Positions 7,559-13,987 of a stretch of DNA of 34,288 nucleotides are shown piece after piece (position 1 is the stretch's first letter; each line of letters starts with the position of its first letter). The notes under the pieces were generated by a model. The model was given only the letters and a program-made list of their open reading frames with translations, was not told where the DNA came from and made no database searches. The stretch is taken from NCBI RefSeq assembly GCF_030462475.1, contig NZ_JASMRZ010000062.1, forward strand, positions 1 to 34,288, given 5' to 3'. The position numbers and the translations under genes were made by a program. This stretch comes from Variovorax sp. CAN15 (GTDB taxonomy: Bacteria; Pseudomonadota; Gammaproteobacteria; Burkholderiales; Burkholderiaceae_C).

Positions 7559-9502
7559 ATGAACATGCGCGAAGGCTTCACCCAGAACGCCGCCTTTCTG
7601 ACGGTGAGGACGGCGCTCGGGGCCGACGGACTGCTGCTCGACACTTTTCAGGCCACCGAGGGCCTGTCGCAGCTTTTCGCCTGCTCGCTCACCATGCGCT
7701 CGCACGACGGCACGCTGCAGGCCGCCACCCTGATCGGCACCTCGGCCACGGTCGTGCTGCAGCGGCCCGAGAAGGAGAGCCGCTTCTTCAACGGCATCGT
7801 CTCGCGCTTCACCTACCTGGGCAGCAGCCGCGACTTCGCGACCTACACGCTCGAACTGGTGCCCCGCATGTGGCTGCTCACCCTGGGCCGCGACCGCGTG
7901 ATCTACCAGAACCTGAGCACGCCCGACATCGTGCAGAAGGTGCTCGACGAGTTCGGCGTGGAGTTCCAGCTCCAGCTCACCGGCAGCTACACGCCGCGCG
8001 AGTACTGCGTGCGCTACGACGAGACGGCCTTCGACTTCGTCTCGCGGCTGATGGAAGAGGAAGGCATCTTCTACTTCTTCACCTTCACGGACGGCGCGCA
8101 CAAGCTGGTGCTGGCCGACGCCAATTCGGCTTGCGCGCCGTGCACGCACGCGGAAAAACTGGTCGTGCGCAGCGGCGAGGAAGGCTTCGCGCACGCACAT
8201 GCCGTCACTCGCTTCGAGTCGGACGCGCGGCTGGTGACCAAGTCGCACTCGGTGGACGACTACGACTTCCTCACGCCCGACACCAGTCTGCTGAAGCAGA
8301 TCGACGGCAAGTCCGGGCGCGGCGCCGACTACGAATACCCCTCGCGCGTGGCGCTGGCAGCAGGCGAGCCGCGCGCGCGCCTCCGCCTGGAAGAACACCA
8401 GACCGGCAGCCAGTCGGGCCGCGGCGACAGCCATTGCCACTACCTCACGCCCGGCACCACCTTCACGCTGGAAGAGCACCCGCGCGCGGACCTCAACGTG
8501 GAGCACCTGGTGCACAGCGTGCGGCACCACGCCGACCTGGAGCACTACGGCAACAGCTTCGAGACCCTGCCCCCGGCCATGCCCTTCCGCCCGCCGCGCG
8601 TCACGCCGCGGCCGGTGGTGGCGGGCAGCCATACGGCGCGGGTGGTGGGCCCCGCGGGCGAAGAGATCTGGACCGACCAGCACGGGCGCATCAAGGTGCA
8701 GTTCCCATGGGACCGCCTGGGCAAGAAGGACGAGAAGAGCTCGTGCTGGATCCGGGTGTCGCAGATGTGGGCCGGCGAAGGCTGGGGCGCGCTCTTCCTG
8801 CCGCGTATCGGGCAGGAAGTGATCGTGAGCTACGTCGACGGCGACCCGGACCGGCCGCTGGTCTCGGGCAGCGTCTACAACGGCACGCACGCCACGCCGG
8901 TCGCGCTGCCGGGATCGTCGTCGCAAAGCACCATCCGTTCACGCTCGACCAAGTCCGGCGAGGCCGGCAACGAACTGCGCTTCGAGGACAAGAAGGACGC
9001 CGAGGAGCTCTACATGCACGCGCAGAAGGACATGCGCGTGGAAATCGAGAACGACCTCACCACCACCGTGATGGCCGGCAACGAGCTGCACACCGTCACC
9101 AAGGGCAATCGCACCGTCAAGGTAGACACCGGCAACGAGACCCACTCGGTGAAGGGCACGCGCGCGCTCGACGTCACCGGCAACGAGACGCACGACAACA
9201 AGGCCAACTTCACGCAGACGGTGACGGGCAACTACGAGCTCAAGGTCACGGGCAACCTGGTGATCGACGTGACGGGCACGCTGCTCATCAAGTCGGCGCA
9301 GACGCTGGACCTGAAGGCCGGCACGAACCTGGGCGCCAACGCCGGCATCAACCTCAAGGCCGAGGCCGGTGTATCCCTGGCGGCCAAGGGCGGAGTCACG
9401 CTGTCGAACGAGGCGCCTTCGATCAGCAGCAAGGCCTCCGGCATGCACGAGGTCGAAGGCAGCATGCTCGCGCTCAAGGGCGGGCTGGTGAAGATCAATT
9501 GA
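7559..9502 (+). CDS. tssI: VgrG (TssI), T6SS spike protein
   Basis: VgrG trimers cap the Hcp tube and puncture the target envelope. The 647-residue protein has a gp27-like N-terminal half (LDTFQATEGLSQLFACSLTM, then FVSRLMEEEGIFYFF near 160). A gp5-like OB-fold follows with HGRIKVQFPWDR near 380, CWIRVSQMWAGEGWGALFLPRIGQEVIV and FLDGDPDRPL-type YVDGDPDRPLVSGSVYNG. The tail is a repetitive beta-helix (TGNETHSVKG, TGNYELKVTGN, then LGANAGINLKAEAGVSL). It ends soon after the helix with no fused effector domain, so cargo must bind non-covalently. The next gene starts immediately at the stop codon. Confidence 0.96.
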   Translation: MNMREGFTQNAAFLTVRTALGADGLLLDTFQATEGLSQLFACSLTMRSHDGTLQAATLIGTSATVVLQRPEKESRFFNGIVSRFTYLGSSRDFATYTLELVPRMWLLTLGRDRVIYQNLSTPDIVQKVLDEFGVEFQLQLTGSYTPREYCVRYDETAFDFVSRLMEEEGIFYFFTFTDGAHKLVLADANSACAPCTHAEKLVVRSGEEGFAHAHAVTRFESDARLVTKSHSVDDYDFLTPDTSLLKQIDGKSGRGADYEYPSRVALAAGEPRARLRLEEHQTGSQSGRGDSHCHYLTPGTTFTLEEHPRADLNVEHLVHSVRHHADLEHYGNSFETLPPAMPFRPPRVTPRPVVAGSHTARVVGPAGEEIWTDQHGRIKVQFPWDRLGKKDEKSSCWIRVSQMWAGEGWGALFLPRIGQEVIVSYVDGDPDRPLVSGSVYNGTHATPVALPGSSSQSTIRSRSTKSGEAGNELRFEDKKDAEELYMHAQKDMRVEIENDLTTTVMAGNELHTVTKGNRTVKVDTGNETHSVKGTRALDVTGNETHDNKANFTQTVTGNYELKVTGNLVIDVTGTLLIKSAQTLDLKAGTNLGANAGINLKAEAGVSLAAKGGVTLSNEAPSISSKASGMHEVEGSMLALKGGLVKIN

Positions 9503-10240
9503 GTGAGCGGCGCCATGGCACTTCCATCCATCCCCGCGAAAGACCTTGCCTCGCTACCCGAGCCCGTGGTGCGCGAGACGCTGGACGGCGCCGGCCGGAC
9601 GGTGGTGCGCGCCGTCTTGCTGGGCGACCTGCCGCACGGGCCGATGCAGGTCTTCTCGGCGCCGGGCATGCCCATGTTCGACGCCGCCTACCAGGCGGGC
9701 CTGCCGCACGGCGCGATGCGGATGTTCGACGAACGTGGCCAGCTTCTGCAGGAAACGCAGCGCCTGGGCGGCCTGGCCGAAGGCATCACGCGCACCTACT
9801 ACCCCACCGGCAAGCTGATGCAGACGCAGCAGCACGTGCGCGGCGTGCTGCACGGCGAGGCGGTGTCGTATGCCGAATCGGGCGACGTCACCGCGCGCCT
9901 GCCCTATGCGGCCGGGCGCCTCGAAGGCGAGGCCAGCTACTTCCACGAAGGCCGCATGCTGCGGCGCGAGCGCTACCGCGCCGGGCTGCTCGACGGCGAG
10001 GCCGTCGACTACGCGCCCGGCGGCGGCGTGGCGCAGTCGTCCACCTACGTGGCAAACGTGCTGCACGGCCCGCTGCGCCGCTTCTGGCCCAACGGGCAGC
10101 TGATGGAAGAGATCGCCTACCGCCAGGGCAAGCCGTACGGCGGCGCGCGCCGCTTCGACCAGGCGGGCCGCGAGATCGTGGAAACCGCCGCATCGCCGGG
10201 CTTCATGAAGAGCCTGGAAAAACTCGTGAGGGGAGGCTGA
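9503..10240 (+). CDS. MORN/YwqK-type repeat protein in the vgrG island
   Basis: The 245-residue protein consists of about seven repeats of roughly 22-24 residues with the pattern G-[LV]-x-[HD]-G-x-[AM]-x-x-[YF], for example GVLHGEAVSY, GLLDGEAVDY and FWPNGQLMEEIAYRQGKPYG. These are MORN-like repeats of the COG2849 (YwqK) group, often labelled toxin-antitoxin antitoxin proteins on weak grounds. No signal peptide or membrane segment is seen, so it is probably cytoplasmic. It lies directly between vgrG and the PAAR-like gene, with a GTG at 9503 touching the vgrG stop and an ATG at 9515 as an alternative start. By position it may be an adaptor or chaperone for spike loading, or an immunity-like protein; the sequence does not decide between these. 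Confidence 0.85.
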   Translation: MSGAMALPSIPAKDLASLPEPVVRETLDGAGRTVVRAVLLGDLPHGPMQVFSAPGMPMFDAAYQAGLPHGAMRMFDERGQLLQETQRLGGLAEGITRTYYPTGKLMQTQQHVRGVLHGEAVSYAESGDVTARLPYAAGRLEGEASYFHEGRMLRRERYRAGLLDGEAVDYAPGGGVAQSSTYVANVLHGPLRRFWPNGQLMEEIAYRQGKPYGGARRFDQAGREIVETAASPGFMKSLEKLVRGG

Positions 10241-10243
10241 GCC

Positions 10244-10633
10244 ATGGGCATGCACGTCTGCATGGGGGCCACGCTGCAGTGCAGCTTCGGCGCCGCGCCC
10301 TCCAATCTCGTGGTGCTTCCGGTCAGCAGCGTGCTCACCGGCGGCGTACCGGCCGCCAACATCATGGACAACAAGCCGATAGTCAACGTCATGCCTTTCG
10401 GCACCTGCAACAGCATGTCGAACCCGATGGTGGCGGCGGCCACCGCCGCCGCGCTCGGCGCCTTCACGCCCATGCCCTGCATCCCGGTGACGGCCGCGCC
10501 CTGGGCGCCCGGTTCGCCCACGGTGCTGGTCGGCAACATGCCCGCGCTGCAGGACAGCTCCAAGCTCGCCTGCAACTGGGGCGGCGTGATCCAGGTGGTC
10601 GCGCCCGGGCAGTTCACCTCCATGGTTCCCTGA
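10244..10633 (+). CDS. DUF4280 PAAR-like spike-tip protein
   Basis: The 129-residue product has the DUF4280 hallmarks: MCMGATLQCSFGAAPSNLVVLP at the start, then ANIMDNKPIVNVMPFGTCNSMSNP, TPMPCIPVTAAPW, and a final SPTVLVGNMPALQDSSKLACNWGGVIQV block. Family members are PAAR-like caps that sharpen the VgrG spike and can carry effectors. Cysteines at the start, middle and end (CMGA, TLQC, GTC, PC, LAC) could bind a tip metal as in PAAR proteins, which is inference. It starts 3 bases after the MORN gene with GGGAGGC upstream as a good ribosome-binding site. No toxin domain is fused to it. Confidence 0.9.
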   Translation: MGMHVCMGATLQCSFGAAPSNLVVLPVSSVLTGGVPAANIMDNKPIVNVMPFGTCNSMSNPMVAAATAAALGAFTPMPCIPVTAAPWAPGSPTVLVGNMPALQDSSKLACNWGGVIQVVAPGQFTSMVP

Positions 10634-10672
10634 AACGAACGAATAACAACGAACGGCACGCCCGACCACCCC

Positions 10673-10879
10673 ATGTCCCAATACGTTTTCACGATGAGTT
10701 CGCGCATGGTCGCCATCACGGCGGCCTGCCTGGTGCTGCTGTGTGTCCTGCTGTTCCTGATGGGCATCGAGATCGGCAAGCTGCTGGCGCCCGCGCCCGC
10801 CATCGCCGCCCCGGCGCAGCAGCAGGCACCGCCCCAATCCCCTCCCCCCGCGCCGGCCCCCGTGGCTCCAGCCCAATGA
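10673..10879 (+). CDS. 68-residue single-pass membrane peptide with Pro/Ala tail
   Basis: Not a family I recognise. The peptide has a short N-terminus (MSQYVFTMSSRM), one strong membrane helix at about residues 8-30 ending in LLFLMGIEIGKLL, and a C-terminal tail of about 30 residues that is almost all Ala, Pro and Gln. Residues 5-35 align with residues 438-466 of the second transporter (13975-15441), with 13 identities in a 23-residue block that includes the shared LMGI and final Gly. It is therefore probably a stand-alone copy of that transporter's C-terminal module. The ATG at 10673 is kept because the VF pair conserved in the alignment lies just after it. Its TGA overlaps the ATG of the next gene by 4 bases. 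Confidence 0.75.
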   Translation: MSQYVFTMSSRMVAITAACLVLLCVLLFLMGIEIGKLLAPAPAIAAPAQQQAPPQSPPPAPAPVAPAQ

Positions 10880-11940
10880 CCCAACCGACTCCAAGCATGT
10901 CGAACAACGCACGACACCTCACGGGCATGCACAACGCGCTGCGTCGCCTTGCCCTTCCCACCCTGCTGGCGCTCGCCGGCCTCTGCGCCGGCGCGAGCGC
11001 TCTCGCAGCGGGCGAACGGCCTGTGGTGCAGGGCACGCTCTCGGTACCCGCCAGTGCAAGCGCCACGACCGCCACGACCGTAGCGGCCGCGGCGCCAGCG
11101 GCAACGCCCGCACCGGCAGCGGCCACCTTCGCCGTCGAACCCACCTCCACCGCCGCGCCCCCCGCGCTCGTGAACGGCCTGGTGCGCGTGGCCGACGGCC
11201 GCCTGCTCGCGCCGGACATCGCCCGCATCGTGAACCGCGGCGAGCTGGTGGTGGCCATGCTCAAGGTCGATACGCCGCCCTTCTTCTTCTTCGACGACAG
11301 CGGCCAGTGGACAGGCCTCGAAGTGGGCCTGGCCCAGTCGCTGGCCAATGAACTGGGCGTGAAGCTGCGCTTCAACCGCGAGGCCGGCACCTTCAACGCG
11401 GTGGTCGACCTGCTCGCCAGCGGCCAGGCCGACCTGGCGATCAGCAAGCTCTCGCGCACGCTGGCGCGCTCGCAGACCATCGCCTTCAGCGACGCCTACC
11501 TCACGCTGAACCACTCGCTGATCCTCAACCGCGTGAAGTTCGCGCAGCTCGCGCGCGGACGGCCGCTGCCCGAGGTCATCCGCAACTTCGACGGCAGCAT
11601 CGGAGTGATCGCGAAGTCTTCGTTCGCCGACTACGCGCGCGCCAACTTCCCGCGCGCCAGGGTGCAGGAATTTCCCACCTGGAACGACGTGCTCGTGGCC
11701 GTGTACAAGGGCGAGATCGTGAGCGCCTACCGCGACGAGTTCGAGGTCAAGCGCGTGCTCAAGACCGACCCCACCGTCTCGCTGGTGCTGCGCACGGTGA
11801 CGCTGAAGGACCTGGAGGACACGCTGGGCATCGGCGTGGCCGTGACCGACACCACGCTGCTGGCCTTCGTCAACCAGTTCCTCGCGCAGCGCGCCGAGAA
11901 GCTGGACATCCAGAAGGTGCTGCAGGCACTCGACCGCTGA
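10876..11940 (+). CDS. Periplasmic amino-acid-binding protein (SBP_bac_3 family)
   Basis: A family 3 solute-binding protein, 354 residues. After a short lead, a signal peptide runs from MHNALRRLALPTLL to about ALAAGE (near residue 45). An unusual Ala/Thr/Pro-rich linker of about 45 residues follows, then the binding domain from IARIVNRGELVVAMLKVDTPPFFFFDDSG. Two typical ligand residues are present: an Arg near 198 (LARSQTIAFSDAYL, for the alpha-carboxylate) and an Asp near 287 (SAYRDEFE, for the alpha-amino group). Amino-acid binding is thus likely; the exact ligand is not readable. No ABC permease or ATPase gene is nearby, so it is an orphan that may feed or sense for the adjacent DAACS-type transporters. 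The start at 10876 overlaps the previous stop (ATGA); ATG at 10897 or 10927 are alternatives. Confidence 0.9.
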   Translation: MTQPTPSMSNNARHLTGMHNALRRLALPTLLALAGLCAGASALAAGERPVVQGTLSVPASASATTATTVAAAAPAATPAPAAATFAVEPTSTAAPPALVNGLVRVADGRLLAPDIARIVNRGELVVAMLKVDTPPFFFFDDSGQWTGLEVGLAQSLANELGVKLRFNREAGTFNAVVDLLASGQADLAISKLSRTLARSQTIAFSDAYLTLNHSLILNRVKFAQLARGRPLPEVIRNFDGSIGVIAKSSFADYARANFPRARVQEFPTWNDVLVAVYKGEIVSAYRDEFEVKRVLKTDPTVSLVLRTVTLKDLEDTLGIGVAVTDTTLLAFVNQFLAQRAEKLDIQKVLQALDR

Positions 11941-11964
11941 GCGGCACAGCACGCCCGAACCATC

Positions 11965-13239
11965 ATGAACACCTCCAAGATTTACGCCTTCGTCCTCAAC
12001 CCCTGGGTCGTGATCATCAGCCTCGGCGCCGGCGTCGCCTTCGGCATGCTCGCGCCGTTGCTGGCCACGCCGCTGGCCTTCGTGGGCGACATCTACGTCG
12101 ACCTGCTGAAGATGATCACGCTGCCCTTCATGGTCTCGGCCGTGATCTTCAGCCTGCAGCGCCTGTTCCGCGACGGCGGCACGGCCAGCCTGCTGGGCCG
12201 GGTGGCGCTGGTGTTCCTCGCGTTCTCGGCCTTCGTGGCCATCGCGGGCGCGGCCACGCTGCTCATCCTTCGCCCCGGCGAGAACCTGCCGACCAGCACC
12301 ATGCATACCTTCGGCCAGATCGTGGGCGGCGACTTGAGCGCCAGCGACACGGCCATGAACCTGCGCGGCGTCGACGAGCCCAAGAAGACCGCCAGCTTCG
12401 CCGACATGCTGGTGAGCCTGGTTCCCGCCAACATCTTCTCGGCGCTGGCCAATGGCGACACGCTGAAGACGCTGGTGTTCGCGCTGCTCTTCGGCCTGGC
12501 GGTGGGGCACGTGCCCACGCGCATCTCCGACGGCCTCACGCAGGCGCTGGAAACCGTCTACCACGCCTGCCAGACGCTGATGCGCTGGCTGAGTTTTCCG
12601 CTGCCGGTGGTGCTTTTCTGCATGAGCGCGGCGCAGCTGGGCAAGACCGGCATCGAGCCGCTGAAGGCGATGGGCGCCTTCGTGCTCGCCTTCCTCATCG
12701 TGTCGGCACTGCTGCTGGTGGTGGCGGCGGTCATCATCTGGAAGCGCTCGAACGGCACGCTGGGGCAGACGCTCAACGCGCTGCGCGGTCCCTTCGCGCT
12801 GGCACTGGCCACGCGCAGCAGCGCCACCTGCATGCCGATCATGATCGAGAGCCTGGTCACGCGGCTGGGCTTCGCGCGCTCGCGCGTGGAGCTGCTGGTG
12901 CCGCTGACGGTGTCGCTGCTGCGCATCGGGCCGGTCGTGTACTACGTGTGCGCCACGCTCTTCATCGCGCAGATCTACGGCCGCTCGCTGTCGCCGGTCG
13001 AGATCGGGATCGTGCTCACCTCTTCCGTCCTGGCGGGCTTCGCCTCGGCCGGCATGACGGGACTGGTGACGGTGTCTCTGATCGGGATGACCTGCACCTA
13101 CCTGGGCCTGCCCTTCGAGGCGGCCTTCATCCTGTTCCTGGCGGTGGACCCGGTGTGCGACATGCTGCGCACGCTGGTGCTGGTCATCGGCAACACGGCC
13201 GCGGTGGCGGTGGTGTGCCCGCGGCCGTTGAAGATCTGA
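11965..13239 (+). CDS. Divergent DAACS (glutamate/dicarboxylate-type) transporter 1
   Basis: An inner-membrane transporter of the dicarboxylate/amino acid:cation symporter (SLC1, GltP/DctA-like) superfamily, 424 residues. Family landmarks are VDLLKMITLPFMVSAVIFSL (TM2/3), the serine-bearing HP1 loop ALATRSSATCMP, an HP2-like FASAGMTG, and a TM8 VDPVCDMLRTLVLVIGN. Against GltPh, the substrate residues Asp394 and Arg397 are kept (D399, R402). However, NMDGT of TM7 is replaced by LLRIGP (319-323), Asn401 is Leu406, and Asp405 is Asn410. The cation sites therefore look altered while the acidic-side-chain Arg stays. It starts 24 bases after the binding-protein gene and ends 13 bases before the racemase. 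Transport of an acidic amino acid is likely but coupling is uncertain. Confidence 0.9.
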   Translation: MNTSKIYAFVLNPWVVIISLGAGVAFGMLAPLLATPLAFVGDIYVDLLKMITLPFMVSAVIFSLQRLFRDGGTASLLGRVALVFLAFSAFVAIAGAATLLILRPGENLPTSTMHTFGQIVGGDLSASDTAMNLRGVDEPKKTASFADMLVSLVPANIFSALANGDTLKTLVFALLFGLAVGHVPTRISDGLTQALETVYHACQTLMRWLSFPLPVVLFCMSAAQLGKTGIEPLKAMGAFVLAFLIVSALLLVVAAVIIWKRSNGTLGQTLNALRGPFALALATRSSATCMPIMIESLVTRLGFARSRVELLVPLTVSLLRIGPVVYYVCATLFIAQIYGRSLSPVEIGIVLTSSVLAGFASAGMTGLVTVSLIGMTCTYLGLPFEAAFILFLAVDPVCDMLRTLVLVIGNTAAVAVVCPRPLKI

Positions 13240-13252
13240 GGAAGGCGCCTTC

Positions 13253-13987
13253 ATGTCACGCATCGGCGTCCTAGGCGGCATGGGTCCATCGGCAACGGTG
13301 GACTTCATGGAGAAGATCATCCAGCTCACCCCCGCCACGCGCGACCAGGAGCACCTGCCGGTGATCGTGGCGAACCTGCCGCACGTGCCCGACCGCTCCA
13401 GCGCCATCCTGGGCACAGGCCCCGATCCGCTCGATGCGCTGCTCGCGGGCATCGACGTGCTCAACGACGCCGGCGTGGGCGTGATCGCGATCCCCTGCAA
13501 CTCGTCGCACCACTGGTACACGCAGATCGCGGCCCACAGCCGCGCGCCGGTGATCCACATCGCGCAGTCGTGCGTGGCCGCGATCGCGACGGCCTCCGAA
13601 GACCGGCCGGTGCGGGTCGCGGTGCTGGCCACGCGCGGCGCGCTGGCCTCGGGCTTCTACCAGCAGGCGCTGCGCGAGCGCGGCATCGACTTCCTCGTGC
13701 CCGATGCGGCCACCGGCCAGGACCACGTCGACGCCTGCATCCGCGCCGTGAAGGGCGGCGACGTGCGGGCCGGCGCGGCCGCTTTCGCGATGGCGCTCGA
13801 AGCACTGGCCGCCACGGGTGCCACCGCCGTGATCATGGGCTGCACGGAGTTGCCTATAGCGGCACATGCCGCTCAGGCCGCCGAGCACACGCCGCTCGCG
13901 CTGGTCGACAGCTCGCTGGAGCTGGCCCGCGCCACGGTCGCCTTCGCGCTCGACAAGGGATGGAACAAGCCGGCATGGGTTTCCTGA
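13253..13987 (+). CDS. Aspartate/glutamate racemase family protein
   Basis: A cofactor-independent two-cysteine racemase of the Asp/Glu/hydantoin racemase superfamily, 244 residues, no signal peptide, hence cytoplasmic. The start MSRIGVLGGMGPSATVDF is the family signature. The catalytic cysteines lie in PCNSSHHW (C82) and MGCTELP (C197); both are present, so the enzyme should be active. The GGMGP-AT start favours the aspartate racemase/YgeA-type group over MurI, but substrate (Asp, Glu or another amino acid) cannot be fixed by reading. A ribosome-binding site GAGGAAGG precedes the ATG. The last 13 bases overlap the next transporter gene, so the two are probably coupled. Its place within a T6SS operon suggests D-amino acid production or use in connection with secretion. 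Confidence 0.93.
   Translation: MSRIGVLGGMGPSATVDFMEKIIQLTPATRDQEHLPVIVANLPHVPDRSSAILGTGPDPLDALLAGIDVLNDAGVGVIAIPCNSSHHWYTQIAAHSRAPVIHIAQSCVAAIATASEDRPVRVAVLATRGALASGFYQQALRERGIDFLVPDAATGQDHVDACIRAVKGGDVRAGAAAFAMALEALAATGATAVIMGCTELPIAAHAAQAAEHTPLALVDSSLELARATVAFALDKGWNKPAWVS

Noticed and set aside
4592..8926. A very long antisense open frame over clpV and vgrG
   Set aside because: Its product is a His/Arg/Ala/Val-rich shadow sequence typical of the opposite strand of GC-rich genes. The + strand carries complete ClpV and VgrG.
10876..11940. Lipoprotein signal on the binding protein
   Set aside because: The only Cys near the signal peptide (LAGLCAG) has Leu at -1, which does not fit a lipobox.
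11965..13239. Annotation as ordinary sodium:glutamate symporter GltP or C4-dicarboxylate carrier DctA
   Set aside because: The NMDGT motif and TM8 cation residues are replaced, so a specific name would overstate function.
10117..13632. Long antisense open frames over the transporter and racemase block
   Set aside because: Same shadow effect: low-complexity His/Gln/Arg composition, no domains, and the + strand genes are clearly real.
13253..13987. Glutamate racemase MurI
   Set aside because: The GGMGPSAT start and PCNSSH/GCTELP motifs fit the Asp/Glu racemase (aspartate racemase-like) group better than MurI.
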